Shown here piece after piece: positions 8,491-17,980 of a stretch of 64,000 nucleotides of DNA. Below the pieces are notes generated by a model. It ran no database searches and was not told where the DNA came from. It saw nothing but the letters and a program-made list of their open reading frames with translations. Made by a program: the position numbers and the translations under genes. The DNA comes from Chryseobacterium herbae (GTDB lineage: Bacteria; Bacteroidota; Bacteroidia; Flavobacteriales; Weeksellaceae), in contig NZ_JAOAMU010000001.1 in NCBI RefSeq assembly GCF_025154075.1, forward strand, positions 209,991 through 273,990. The letters run 5' to 3'. Every line of letters begins with the position of its first letter. The first letter of the stretch is position 1.

Positions 8491-9348
8491 TTGAAAACTC
8501 AGCCTGTCATTGCCATTCTTTTCCCTGGAGATATGGGAGTCCAAATAGCCAAAGCACTTATACACCATGATTTTAAAGTCATCACTGCAGGAGAAGGAAG
8601 ATCGGCCCGGACCTTAGATAATATACAAAATTCAGGAATTACGGACACGTACTGTCTTCAGGATACCGTTGAGCAGGCGGATGTTATTCTTTCGCTTACC
8701 AGTCCGGAAGGAAGCCTAAAAATGGCGGAACATATAATTTTATGTCTGAAAACAACCCCAAACCGTCCTCTTTACGTGGATTTAAATTCTAATACGCCTG
8801 CTCTTGCCTCATCCATGGAAGAACTATTTTCGGCCATAGATGTTCCTTTTGTCAACGGAGCTGTAATGGGTGCTTCTAAGGATGTTCCGGACCATGCAGT
8901 GTTGGTCGTGAGTGGCATTTACAGACATCTGTTTATCAATTTATTTGCGTCTGTTTTTAAAATTAAGGATGCCGGTGAAAAAACTGAGGCGGCATCAGCT
9001 TACAAACTTTTATTTTCGATGGTGAATAAAGGAATGAACGCTCTCTTTTTTGAGACTATGACCGCAGCAGCCCATTTCGGAATCCTTGATGAACTGAATG
9101 AGAGTCTTCAGGAATTTCTTCCCGGAACTTATCAGGATCTCATTAAAACAACCCCCACCTATCCGCAACATATCTTGAGAAGGATTGATGAAATGAAAGG
9201 TCTGGCCGACATGCTGAAAAATGAAGGTCTCCCTCATATTATTGCTTCCGGAACTGCCGAAACTTTTGAGAGGGTTTCCAAATCAGGTATTTTTGAGAAT
9301 GAAAACCCTAAAGGAGTTATAGAAACCTTACAGAATTTTAAAAAATGA
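8491..9348 (+). CDS. 6-phosphogluconate dehydrogenase-like NAD(P)-dependent oxidoreductase
   Basis: 285 residues starting at TTG; the next in-frame ATG is inside the nucleotide-binding loop. The N-terminal Rossmann domain (AILFPGDMGVQIAKAL, residues 8-23) is followed by the 3-hydroxyacid-dehydrogenase-like segment YVDLNSNTP and a helical C-terminal domain resembling DUF1932 (SAYKLLFSMVNKGMNALFFE). It probably reduces or oxidises a beta-hydroxyacid or related substrate that cannot be named from sequence. It is divergent from the Crp-type regulator at 8328. Confidence 0.83.
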   Translation: MKTQPVIAILFPGDMGVQIAKALIHHDFKVITAGEGRSARTLDNIQNSGITDTYCLQDTVEQADVILSLTSPEGSLKMAEHIILCLKTTPNRPLYVDLNSNTPALASSMEELFSAIDVPFVNGAVMGASKDVPDHAVLVVSGIYRHLFINLFASVFKIKDAGEKTEAASAYKLLFSMVNKGMNALFFETMTAAAHFGILDELNESLQEFLPGTYQDLIKTTPTYPQHILRRIDEMKGLADMLKNEGLPHIIASGTAETFERVSKSGIFENENPKGVIETLQNFKK

Positions 9349-9399
9349 TCTGATAACAAGTAATCACCGATTTTTTTATTTGATATCAAATGAGTAAGA

Positions 9400-9428
9400 A
9401 CAAAAAAGATCAAGCTCACCTTTTTTGT
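9400..9428. terminator. AT-rich terminator-like hairpin
   Basis: ACAAAAAAG (9400-9408) pairs perfectly with CTTTTTTGT (9420-9428) between the convergent genes ending at 9348 and 9479. The stem provides its own U-rich tail in either direction. Confidence 0.35.
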
Positions 9429-9478
9429 CATTGTTGTGCCTGAATATTGACTATGGTTATAATTTAGAACCTCAGTGT

Positions 9479-9841
9479 TTAAAATTCCTCCCAGCCTTCA
9501 TTCTGCGGATCATATTTTGCAAATTCGCCGGTATCGGTAAATTCAGATGCCGTCATTCCCACTTCAAAAATGGAACTTTCACTTAGACTGGCATTGAAAT
9601 ACAACCCTTTCTCTGTTAATAAGGTATTTCCAAAATCTTCATCCGGATGACTGAAATGAAGCCCATAGTCATCTTCTCCTGTTAATTGATATTTGTACCT
9701 TAAAAGACGTTCTTTTAATCCTGTAACCTGTTTTTCCGTAAAGGGTACAAGATTTTCTTCCCTGTCAAAAAAGCTGTCATCATCAGCTGCCTGTTCTTTT
9801 TCTTTTGTTTCAACGGTGAATAACTGAATATTGTAGCTCAT
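9479..9841 (-). CDS. Conserved hypothetical protein, acidic
   Basis: About 120 residues, not recognised. It begins MSYNIQLFTVETKEKEQ and is rich in Asp and Glu, with a middle segment FTEKQVTGLKERLLRYKYQL and a C-terminal part FEVGMTASEFTDTGEFAKYDPQNEGWEEF. The ATG at 9841 is preferred over a TTG at 9847. No signal peptide or membrane segment. It starts 10-17 bp after the monooxygenase gene on the same strand, so the two are probably one transcript. Confidence 0.7.
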   Translation of the reverse strand: MSYNIQLFTVETKEKEQAADDDSFFDREENLVPFTEKQVTGLKERLLRYKYQLTGEDDYGLHFSHPDEDFGNTLLTEKGLYFNASLSESSIFEVGMTASEFTDTGEFAKYDPQNEGWEEF

Positions 9842-9857
9842 AAGCAAGGTGTGATTA

Positions 9858-10850
9858 TTAATTGGCCAATATAATACTTTTGTAGGTATCTACGCGATCT
9901 CTTTCCCGATACATATTACAGAGGATCAGGAGTTCATACGTATTATATTCCTCAGCCTTTTCCAGAAGCTTTTCTGATATATTTCCGGGAGTCCCCAGAA
10001 TAATATGATCCAGAATCTTAAAAAATTCTTCTTCATCTTCAGTTCCGAGAATCCTCTGTTCAATGGTTTCACTGGGAAGCAGCGCTTCAGGAGCCTGAAT
10101 ATGCCTTGCCTGCAGAAACTGGTAAGCCATTCCGTAGGCATTGTAGCGGGCCGATTTCAGATCTTCTGCCACTGAAACGGCAACGGCGACCTGTAGTGAA
10201 GGAACCGGACTATACTGATTTCTGTCAAATTTGTTTAGATACGTTTCCGTACTGTCCAATCCCTGGTCATTTCTCATAAAATCTGCATAGGAATACCCTA
10301 CGCCATGTTTTGCGGCTTCTGTAGCAGACTGAATTCCGGAGCCCAGCCAAAGAATCTCAGGAAGGTGGGCAACATGTGTGGGTTGCGCAATAAGTCCGTC
10401 ATAAATCCCTTTCTCTTCTTTAATATATTGTATGATTTCTTCAAGTTTGGTTTCCTGACTGGATAAAATAACAGGTCTGTGATTATTAAGCGCAGAAACG
10501 GCATCCTTTAAACCTCCCGGCGCTTTTCCCAGTCCCAGAATAAAACGCTCAGGATACAGGCTGCCGAGCATTTTGGCCCATTCCGCGATCTTATAGGCTG
10601 AATAATTCTTCATCATAATCCCTCCTGTTCCTACTTTGATGCGTTTGGTCTTACTTAATATTACTGCAGAAAGAATCTCTGGACTGGCGCTTCCATAGGC
10701 TTCCACACCGTGATGCTCAGAATAGATCACACGATGAAATCCTGCTTCATCTGCAAATACGGCGAGATCGATACTGTTCTTTAAGGCCTGTAAAGCACTT
10801 CCCTTTTCAATAGTTGGAGACTGATCCAGAATGCCCAATTTTAATTTCAT
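9858..10850 (-). CDS. Luciferase-like flavin-dependent monooxygenase (MsnO8/YhbW-like)
   Basis: A 330-residue TIM-barrel flavoenzyme of the bacterial luciferase-like class. Signatures are LGILDQSPT at the N-terminus, RVIYSEHHGVEAYGSASPEIL around residues 40-60, VGTGGIMMKNYSAYKIAEWAKML around 73-95 and LGLGKAPGG around 106. It would use reduced FMN from a separate reductase. The substrate is unknown. It is followed by the acidic hypothetical gene and preceded by a TPR protein gene 53 bp upstream on the same strand. Confidence 0.9.
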   Translation of the reverse strand: MKLKLGILDQSPTIEKGSALQALKNSIDLAVFADEAGFHRVIYSEHHGVEAYGSASPEILSAVILSKTKRIKVGTGGIMMKNYSAYKIAEWAKMLGSLYPERFILGLGKAPGGLKDAVSALNNHRPVILSSQETKLEEIIQYIKEEKGIYDGLIAQPTHVAHLPEILWLGSGIQSATEAAKHGVGYSYADFMRNDQGLDSTETYLNKFDRNQYSPVPSLQVAVAVSVAEDLKSARYNAYGMAYQFLQARHIQAPEALLPSETIEQRILGTEDEEEFFKILDHIILGTPGNISEKLLEKAEEYNTYELLILCNMYRERDRVDTYKSIILAN

Positions 10851-10903
10851 ACCGGCTGTTTACTTTTACTGTAAAACTAAAAATAATTTATAGATTGAGA
10901 GGC

Positions 10904-12043
10904 CTATATCTTTGAACTTAATGCTATGATTCGTGCTTTGACATACGTGATCTGCTCCTGTTCTTTCTCCGGATCCGGTTTGTTTTTCAGATACAGATTA
11001 TAGTAAGTGACCGCATTTTTGGTCTGTTTCAGGTTGAAATCATAGAGAAGTCCCAAACGGTAATAAATTGTATGATTAGTATGATGAAACGTAAGACCTC
11101 TTTTATACGCCTCCAAAGCCTCTGAAAATCGATTTTTATTTTCATAAATGCCCGCTAAAGCAATATAATAAAGCTCTATATGCTTTGATATCCCTTCATC
11201 GATGGTTTTTTCAGCATACATGAGTGCATTATCATAATCCTTCAGCTCGCGATAACTCAAAGCCATATAATATAAAGTTCCTTCATTCTGAATCCCCAAA
11301 TCTTCTAATGTTTTAAAAGCAGCTGCACATTTCTGATACTCTTTTAAATAGAAATAAGCCTGCCCCATCTCATTGATCACATTGGCATCCGCATCCTCCT
11401 TCATGAGCTTCTCTCCTGTTTCAATGACTTCTTTGTATTTTCCCAGCTGATTAGCCAAAGGAAGCTGTGCAGATTGTAATGTAAAGTTGGCGTTATCAGC
11501 ATCGATAGCTATTTTGAGCACGTCATAGGCCCGTTGATACTGCTTAAGTTCACGGTAAGCTGCAGAGAGATCAAAAGCAACATCAGGATCCGTAGTATTC
11601 AAGGTATTGGCTTTTTTCAGATAACTCAGTTTTTCTTCAGCAGTATCTCCCAAACCCGCCAATTGTCTGTAGGCATTGAAATTAAGGCTGTCCAGCTGAA
11701 CAATCTGTAAAAGGTAGGTTTTGGCTTTCGTTCCGTTCCCTCTTCTGGAATTGATATTTGCTAAACTGAATAAAACAGGAATATTATCGGGTTCTGCAGC
11801 ATTCACTTTCAGGTAGTTTTTCTCTGCTTCCGGCAGCTTTCCCGACATCATGTGACAATAAGCCATTTGGGTCAATGCTTTGATGTCTTTCGTATCTTCA
11901 GGATAGATGCTTTGAAGATATTGGGCAGCTTCAGCATAGCGTTGGGATTCATAATACTCAAGGAGTTTTTCTTTATCGATTACCTGAGCCGTAAGAGTTG
12001 GAATGCTGAAAATAAAAAGACAGATGCAAAGCAGGATTTTCAT
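10904..12043 (-). CDS. Exported tetratricopeptide repeat protein
   Basis: 379 residues with a signal peptide (MKILLCICLFIFSIPTLTAQ) and about nine TPR-like helix pairs through the rest, for example QMAYCHMMSGKLPEAEKNYLK, YRELKQYQRAYDVLKIA and YYNLYLKNKP. It is probably periplasmic and acts as a protein-interaction scaffold. No enzyme motif is seen. It is divergent from the AraC-type regulator at 12233 with a 189 bp gap between them. Confidence 0.85.
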   Translation of the reverse strand: MKILLCICLFIFSIPTLTAQVIDKEKLLEYYESQRYAEAAQYLQSIYPEDTKDIKALTQMAYCHMMSGKLPEAEKNYLKVNAAEPDNIPVLFSLANINSRRGNGTKAKTYLLQIVQLDSLNFNAYRQLAGLGDTAEEKLSYLKKANTLNTTDPDVAFDLSAAYRELKQYQRAYDVLKIAIDADNANFTLQSAQLPLANQLGKYKEVIETGEKLMKEDADANVINEMGQAYFYLKEYQKCAAAFKTLEDLGIQNEGTLYYMALSYRELKDYDNALMYAEKTIDEGISKHIELYYIALAGIYENKNRFSEALEAYKRGLTFHHTNHTIYYRLGLLYDFNLKQTKNAVTYYNLYLKNKPDPEKEQEQITYVKARIIALSSKI

Positions 12044-12232
12044 ATTTGTGATTTGTAACTAAATTATAAGTTATTTGAATATTTTCCAAATTTTACAATC
12101 AGATTATTCACGGATTAAAGACATAACTAAATTTCACTTAAGATCAATTATACCGATTTTTTGCTTTTAATTCCAGTTTTTTTGTAATTTAATTTTCTGA
12201 AAAAGCCGATCAAAAAATAGAACAACATTTCT

Positions 12233-12991
12233 ATGAGCAACGAATTCTATTACCAATTTATCAAGCCTGATCCGTCTTTGGACAGCTTTGTAGAAAACAT
12301 CGGTATGTTTCATAATCCGTCTGATACAGCAAAAGAAGTTGTTGTAATGCCTGACGGAAGAGTCGATCTGTTTTTTATGCGGTTCGGACCAGATGATCCA
12401 TTCAATATTTTTCTCATCGGATTGGAAACGGCACCGGAACAGAGAGCTATCCTACCCGGAACTATCGCTTTTGTGGTCAGCTTCAGGCCAATCGCTGTTG
12501 AATATATTCTGAAAACTTCAATTGCGGATCTGCTCAATACGGCAAGAATTCTTCCCGATGACTTTTGGAATGTCACGACAGATGATCTCAAAGACCTTGA
12601 AACTTTCAACCAAAGAATATCTCAAATCGTAACGGAACTTTTACCGGAAACTATTGATGAAAGAAAACGAAAACTTTTCGACCTCATCTATTCATCAAAC
12701 GGCGAGATGAGTGTAAAGGAACTTTCGGAACAGACAGGCTGGAGCAGCAGACAGATCAACCGTTATTTTAATCAGCAATTCGGACTTTCTCTAAAAGCCT
12801 ATTCCACGATTCTGCGTTTCAGAGCATCTTTAGCGCATATTGCTGAAGGCAAGCTGTTTCCGGAACTCAACTTTACAGATCAGACTCATTTCATCAAAGA
12901 GATCAAAAAATTTTCAGGCGTACCTCCGAAAGAATTATCCAAAAACAAAAATGACCGATTTATACTATTATCCATACTGAAACAAAAATAA
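12233..12991 (+). CDS. AraC-family transcriptional regulator
   Basis: 252 residues. The N-terminal domain (FIKPDPSLDSFVENIGMFHN, then VVVMPDGRVDLFFM) is the DUF6597-like sensor found in many Bacteroidetes AraC proteins. The C-terminal HTH is MSVKELSEQTGWSSRQINRYF followed by a second helix pair FTDQTHFIKEIKKFSGVPPKE. It precedes a TetX-like flavoenzyme gene by 19 bp on the same strand, which suggests an operon with its target. Confidence 0.9.
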   Translation: MSNEFYYQFIKPDPSLDSFVENIGMFHNPSDTAKEVVVMPDGRVDLFFMRFGPDDPFNIFLIGLETAPEQRAILPGTIAFVVSFRPIAVEYILKTSIADLLNTARILPDDFWNVTTDDLKDLETFNQRISQIVTELLPETIDERKRKLFDLIYSSNGEMSVKELSEQTGWSSRQINRYFNQQFGLSLKAYSTILRFRASLAHIAEGKLFPELNFTDQTHFIKEIKKFSGVPPKELSKNKNDRFILLSILKQK

Positions 12992-13010
12992 TTTTGCATC
13001 AGTAAAATGA

Positions 13011-14177
13011 ATGAAAATGTTAATAGAAAATAAATCAATTGCTATAGTAGGCGGAGGTCCCGGAGGATTGACGCTAGCCAGACTTTTACAGCTTAAAGGT
13101 GCTGACGTAAAAGTATATGAAAGAGACCTCAATAAAAATGCACGGGTACAGGGTTCCCCGCTCGATATGCATGAAGGATCCGGAATGGACGCCCTTCGAG
13201 GTGCCGATCTGCTGGACGAATTTAAAAAGAATTATCGTCCCGGTGCCGACAAAGCACTGATCGTGAATGAACATGCAGAAATAGTTTTCAGTGATCATGA
13301 AACGAAACCTGATGAAGATTTCGGAAATCAACATTTCCGTCCTGAAATTGACCGTGGACCGCTGAGAAATATGCTTCTGGATTCTTTACAGCCCGAAACC
13401 GTGGTATGGGACAGTCATTTTGTTTCCATGGAAGCACAAAACGGAGGCTGGCTGCTCCATTTCAAAAACGGTTATTCGGCCTACGCAGATATTGTGATTG
13501 CTGCGGATGGTGCCAATTCAAAAATCCGGCCTTATCTGACAGCTCTTAAGCCTATCTATTCTGGAATTTTAATGCTGGAAGGGAATGTTTACAATGCTGA
13601 AAAAGCGGCCCCGCATATCAAAGAGCTGATCAAAGATGGTAAAATAATGGCTTTCGGAAACAATAAAAACCTTCTGCTGGGTCAGAAAGGAAACGGCGAT
13701 CTAGGATTCTATGCCAGCTTCAGAACAGATGAAAACTGGGCGAAGGAAAGCGGTCTTGATTTTTCTGATTCAAAAAAGATCCTGGAATGGTTCAAAAAAG
13801 AATATCCTGAATGGAGCGACATCTGGTACGAGCTTTTTGAAAATGCTTCAGTCCCATTTATTCCGCGCCCTATCTATTCGATGCCTTTGGATCAGACATG
13901 GGAAACTCAGTCTAATCTGACTCTTCTTGGTGATGCCGCTCATGTGATGCCTCCTTTTGCCGGAGAAGGCGCCAATATGGCGATGCTGGATGCCCTGGAA
14001 CTCAGTGAATGTCTGACATCGGATCAATTCAGTACATTGCAGGAAGCTATTTCCCACTATGAGCACCAGATGCGTCAAAGAGCCGCTGAAGCCACTAAAG
14101 ATTCTTTAGAAAATGGGGAAAAGATGCATTCTGAAACGGCACTGGCTACAATGTTGGAATTTTTCACCAGTCATTAA
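13011..14177 (+). CDS. FAD-dependent monooxygenase, TetX-like (divergent)
   Basis: A 388-residue class A flavoprotein monooxygenase. The FAD motif [13 protein letters not shown] is at about residues 14-26, the conserved region VYERDLNKNARVQGSPLDMHEGSG follows, IAADGANSKIR corresponds to the DG motif, and LLGDAAHVMPPFAGEGANMAMLDAL is the FAD-ribityl motif near residues 305-330. It resembles Tet(X) in layout but differs clearly through the substrate domain, so tetracycline should not be assumed as substrate. A close Tet(X) relative lies at 57541 in this window. It is co-directional with the AraC regulator just upstream. Confidence 0.88.
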   Translation: MKMLIENKSIAIVGGGPGGLTLARLLQLKGADVKVYERDLNKNARVQGSPLDMHEGSGMDALRGADLLDEFKKNYRPGADKALIVNEHAEIVFSDHETKPDEDFGNQHFRPEIDRGPLRNMLLDSLQPETVVWDSHFVSMEAQNGGWLLHFKNGYSAYADIVIAADGANSKIRPYLTALKPIYSGILMLEGNVYNAEKAAPHIKELIKDGKIMAFGNNKNLLLGQKGNGDLGFYASFRTDENWAKESGLDFSDSKKILEWFKKEYPEWSDIWYELFENASVPFIPRPIYSMPLDQTWETQSNLTLLGDAAHVMPPFAGEGANMAMLDALELSECLTSDQFSTLQEAISHYEHQMRQRAAEATKDSLENGEKMHSETALATMLEFFTSH

Positions 14178-14253
14178 ATTTTCACAAAATAACCCGAAAA
14201 GTTTTTGTCCGTACCTAAATTTTCAATAATTTACAGAATCAAAAGATCTATTT

Positions 14254-14757
14254 ATGGAAATTACCTCTGTACAGTCATTTATTGATTATTATGAAAAAGT
14301 ACGGGTCAGAACGCTTCGTCTCATTGAAGTGGTTCCGCCGGAGCATCTTGATTTTTCCTATAAACAGGGAAAATTTACAATTGGTGATCAGATCAGGCAT
14401 ATTGCTTCCATCGAAAGGTATATGTACGGTGAAACTATTTTAGGAAAAAAAAGTGCTTATCAGGGTTGCGGTAAGGAGTTGGCAGACGGGTATGACAATA
14501 TCCTTGCTTTCTTTAATGAAATGCACAGACAGACGATAGAGATCATCAGCGGGCTATCTGATGAAGACCTCAACCGCAAATGTCTGACGCCTCCGGGAAA
14601 TGAAATTTCTATCTGGAAATGGCTGAGAGCGATGATAGAACATGAGATCCACCACAGAGGCGAATTATATATCTATCTCAATCTTCTTGACGTGAAGACG
14701 CCACAGATCTATGGCTTTTCGGCTGAGGAGGTGCAGGATATGAGTGTGAGGTTGTAG
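14254..14757 (+). CDS. DinB family protein
   Basis: A 167-residue four-helix bundle protein of the DinB/YfiT superfamily. Putative metal ligands are the His in DQIRHIASIERYM (about residue 49) and the two in IEHEIHHRGELYIYL (about 128-132). Such proteins are often thiol transferases or stress-induced proteins, and the reaction here is unknown. It lies 76 bp downstream of the TetX-like gene and may be co-transcribed. Confidence 0.87.
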   Translation: MEITSVQSFIDYYEKVRVRTLRLIEVVPPEHLDFSYKQGKFTIGDQIRHIASIERYMYGETILGKKSAYQGCGKELADGYDNILAFFNEMHRQTIEIISGLSDEDLNRKCLTPPGNEISIWKWLRAMIEHEIHHRGELYIYLNLLDVKTPQIYGFSAEEVQDMSVRL

Positions 14758-14760
14758 TTA

Positions 14761-14940
14761 CAGGGTACGGGTTTTTAGAGTTGCTGGTTGTTAGTTGCTG
14801 GTTAAAATACCGTTGCTGGTTCGTAATAAATACGTTAATACAATAATTGTCCTATCTCTAATATCTTGGTTCTTCGTTCTTAACTCTTACAACTTAAAAG
14901 TCTCATATCTCGTGTCTGATATCTGATATCTGATGTCTTA
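14761..14940. repeat. Dispersed degenerate intergenic repeat, copy B (inverted)
   Basis: Read on the minus strand this gap gives, in order, GACATCAGATATCAGA words, CACGAGATATGAGACTTTTA, GAACCAGCAAC-type words and AAAAACCCGTACCC. This is the same order as copy A at 7513-7740 in the opposite orientation. It fills the space between two convergent genes. Confidence 0.6.
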
Positions 14941-14943
14941 TTA

Positions 14944-15711
14944 TTAATATGCCGAAAGATCCAGCTCATCAAAATCTTTGATCTCCGAAAGGGTCATCAG
15001 TTTTGTTATTTTTAATTTTTTCCAGGTATCTTCGAATACTTCGTCACCGCTTTCTGCGCCTTCATTGACGTTGGTCTTGTCAAGCTGCTTTCCGGTTAGA
15101 AAATTTATACTGGTGGTACTGTTTACAGTGGGACCGGTATTGGAACTTTCATCATAACCTATCAGTTCAAAATCTGACTTTCCATATCTGAAAGTATACG
15201 TCAAGTAACCATATCTGCCATGGGCATAATGGATATACAGTTTTCCTTTTTCAGCGTAAACATCCAGTTCAGGCGCAAAATAAACACCCCCATCCTCGTT
15301 TTCTGAGGAGAAACAGGTTTCGTTCTTAGAAGCGAGCTCATACCCTTGGCCTTTTTTAAAAAGAATGATAATTCCACGGCGGTTGCGGTCCAGTTTTCCA
15401 CGGGATTCGTCGTTGATAATATGAGCAGGATCTACTTTTTTGATGATGAGAATACAGTCTTCTGCTCCATCCTTATTTAAATCTCCGAAAGATTTCTCAA
15501 AAATTTTATAGCCTTGCGGTACAAATTCTGCGGGGTCTTTTTTCGTTTCAACAACAGGTTCAGCCTTTTCAGAATTGGTAACTGCCGTCATATTTGAAGT
15601 ATTTTTATCACGAGATTGTGGCTTTTTGTCTTCCTTAGAGCATCCGCATATCAGGATGAGCAATAAAGGCAGCGCTGTGAACTTAAGAAAGCTTGGTGTA
15701 TTTTTTTTCAT
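14944..15711 (-). CDS. Lipoprotein of unknown function
   Basis: 255 residues. The signal sequence ends in a lipobox (LLILICGC, Cys24), followed by a low-complexity linker rich in Lys, Thr and Glu. Near residue 76 the motif GDLNKDGAEDCILII resembles the Asp-rich loops of FG-GAP/VCBS-like repeats. The following strands (GYELASKNETCFSSENEDGG) belong to a flavobacterial family of VCBS-like lipoproteins. Membrane-anchored, probably periplasmic. Function unknown. Confidence 0.8.
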   Translation of the reverse strand: MKKNTPSFLKFTALPLLLILICGCSKEDKKPQSRDKNTSNMTAVTNSEKAEPVVETKKDPAEFVPQGYKIFEKSFGDLNKDGAEDCILIIKKVDPAHIINDESRGKLDRNRRGIIILFKKGQGYELASKNETCFSSENEDGGVYFAPELDVYAEKGKLYIHYAHGRYGYLTYTFRYGKSDFELIGYDESSNTGPTVNSTTSINFLTGKQLDKTNVNEGAESGDEVFEDTWKKLKITKLMTLSEIKDFDELDLSAY

Positions 15712-15787
15712 GAATGATCAGGTTAGTCATACTGGCAGAGCCCAAATGTAAGCATTTCAGGAAATGTACCCAAAATACTTTTTTGAA

Positions 15788-16690
15788 TCAGTTAAACCTA
15801 AATCCTGCCCTGAATTCTAAAGGAGCCATTTTTGTTTTCTTCTTAAACAAAGTACTGAAAGACTGTGCATGCTCAAATCCTAAACTGTAGGCAATTTCAC
15901 TCACGGACAATTCAGTTGCAGACAGCTTTTCTTTAGCTTTACTGATGAGTTTTTCATGGATATGCTGTTGGGTATTCTGGCCTGTGTGGATCCGCAGAAG
16001 ATCGCTCAGATAATTAGGCGAAAGATTCATGGCTTCAGCAATGAGATGTACGGTTAAAAGTCCTTTTTCTGCGGACTGCTCCTGATCAAAATAATCATTC
16101 AGAAATTTTTCAAACCTCGTCAACAGTTGCTGGCTGCCATTTTTTCGGGTAATAAACTGGCGCTCATAGAAACGATTGGAATAATTGAGTAGCAAATTGA
16201 TTTGTGAGAGAATAATTTCCTGGGTATGCTGATCAATATGCTGACATTCCTTATCAATTTTCTGAAGAATCTCAATCAGGTTAGTTTCTTCATCTTCAGA
16301 TAGATGCAAAGCTTCATTCACGGCATAGGAAAAGAATCCGTAACCGGAAATAGTATGCGCTAAAGGATGTCTCAATATAAAATCTTCATGGAAAATCAAC
16401 AGATATCCTGCTCCGCATTCCATATTATGGAAGTCGAGATACTGCACCTGGTTGGGTGCAGTAAAACTCAGAACTCCTTTATCGTAATCATAATGCTGCT
16501 GACCGTATCTTACTTTTCCTTTTGATTCCCGTTTCAACGCAACACAGTAAAACCTGTTGACAAAACCTTTCCAGACCTCATCATCCAGAAATATGCTTTC
16601 TGATAAATTGATCACACTAACCAACGGATGTTTGGGTTCCGGCAGCGACAGTAAGCGGTGAAAAGCGGAAACAGAGTGAATGGTATTCAT
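15788..16690 (-). CDS. AraC-family transcriptional regulator
   Basis: 300 residues. The N-terminal cupin-like sensor region (YDYDKGVLSFTAPNQVQYL) precedes the C-terminal double HTH: LIAEAMNLSPNYLSDLLRIHTG and VSEIAYSLGFEHAQSFSTLFKKKTKMAPLEFR. The gene follows the aldo/keto reductase by 17 bp on the same strand, so it is probably the regulator of that small operon. Confidence 0.92.
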   Translation of the reverse strand: MNTIHSVSAFHRLLSLPEPKHPLVSVINLSESIFLDDEVWKGFVNRFYCVALKRESKGKVRYGQQHYDYDKGVLSFTAPNQVQYLDFHNMECGAGYLLIFHEDFILRHPLAHTISGYGFFSYAVNEALHLSEDEETNLIEILQKIDKECQHIDQHTQEIILSQINLLLNYSNRFYERQFITRKNGSQQLLTRFEKFLNDYFDQEQSAEKGLLTVHLIAEAMNLSPNYLSDLLRIHTGQNTQQHIHEKLISKAKEKLSATELSVSEIAYSLGFEHAQSFSTLFKKKTKMAPLEFRAGFRFN

Positions 16691-16707
16691 AGCTTATGAT
16701 ATAAGGT

Positions 16708-17712
16708 TTAATCTAAAAGCCCCATGCTGAACTCATCATACGGAGCACCTGTATCAGTTCCCAAAGGTACAATACTTTCCAGTTTTAAAAGATCATCTCC
16801 ATTTAACTGAATTCCGGCCGCTTCAATATTCTGTTCTACGTATTTTCTGCGCTTGGTTCCGGGAATAGGGATGATGCCTTTACTGATGATCCACGCCAGA
16901 GCAAGCTGCGAAGACGTTATATTCTTTTCTGCCGCCATATTTTCTACTGCTTTTACAAGTTCAATATTCTTATAAAAATATTCTTCCTGGAATCGGGGAA
17001 TTCCTCTTCTGAAATCATGCTCCGGAAGATCATCAATGGAACGGATCTGACCTGATAAAAAGCCACGTCCCAATGGTGAATAGGCCACAAAACCTATTCC
17101 CAGTTCTCTCAATGTTGCTAAAACTCCTTTTTCCTCTGCTGTTCTTTCAAATAAAGAATATTCACTTTGTACAGCGGTAACGGGATGAACGGCGTGTGCT
17201 CTTCTTACGGTTTCGGAAGATACCTCAGATAAACCTATATACCCTATTTTCCCTTCTTTAACCAGATCGCTCATTGCGCCAACGGTCTCTTCAATCGGAG
17301 TGTTTTTATCGAGGCGGTGCATGTAGTAAAGATCGATATAATCTGTTTTTAAATTTTTCAAGGATCTTTCGACTGCTTTTTTTACGTAATCTTTAGTTCC
17401 GTTGATGGCCCAGGTCACCTTATCGGAATCGTCTATTTCCCAGCCGAATTTCGTTGCAATAATGTACTGATCCCGGTTATTCCCCATAGCTTTGGCGATC
17501 AGCTGTTCATTTTTAAATGGTCCGTAAAGATCGGCGGTATCCAGAAAATTCCCACCTAATTCAATGGAACGGTGGATAGTGGCAATGGCTTCATTTTCAT
17601 CTGCATGGCCGTACATATTGGCGTCTTCAAAACCGGTCATTCCCATGCAGCCTAAGCCGATATTGGGTATTGTCAGACCCTGATTTCCTAATTTTACCTG
17701 ATTCAATTTCAT
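16708..17712 (-). CDS. Aldo/keto reductase
   Basis: A 334-residue NADPH-dependent carbonyl reductase, counted from ATG 17712 (MKLNQVKLGNQGL). An upstream ATG in the same frame would add 21 hydrophobic residues not seen in the family. The TIM-barrel catalytic tetrad residues are visible: Asp and Tyr in FLDTADLYGP, Lys in ATKFGWEID and His in YYMHRLD. The C-terminal GTKRRKYVEQNIEA is the NADPH phosphate-binding segment. It resembles the AKR11/YakC-type general aldehyde reductases. It is co-transcribed with the AraC gene downstream. Confidence 0.94.
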   Translation of the reverse strand: MKLNQVKLGNQGLTIPNIGLGCMGMTGFEDANMYGHADENEAIATIHRSIELGGNFLDTADLYGPFKNEQLIAKAMGNNRDQYIIATKFGWEIDDSDKVTWAINGTKDYVKKAVERSLKNLKTDYIDLYYMHRLDKNTPIEETVGAMSDLVKEGKIGYIGLSEVSSETVRRAHAVHPVTAVQSEYSLFERTAEEKGVLATLRELGIGFVAYSPLGRGFLSGQIRSIDDLPEHDFRRGIPRFQEEYFYKNIELVKAVENMAAEKNITSSQLALAWIISKGIIPIPGTKRRKYVEQNIEAAGIQLNGDDLLKLESIVPLGTDTGAPYDEFSMGLLD

Positions 17713-17980
17713 ACTGTTGATTTTTATTGATACAAAATTCAGAAGAAATAAGGAGGCGGATGTTTGCAGAATCACGAATGTTGTATGTAAATCACGGAAT
17801 TGTATTTTTCTTAAACCAACAGCTTTTATCCTGTGCTTATTTACATTATTTCATCAGGAAAAGAATATTATTTAAAACGAAAAGAATATCCCGGTGAAAA
17901 GTTTTACATATATTTGAAAACAGACGGAAGCACAGATCAACTTCCGGATGATCTTAATTCTAACGATTAAAAAAATAGAC

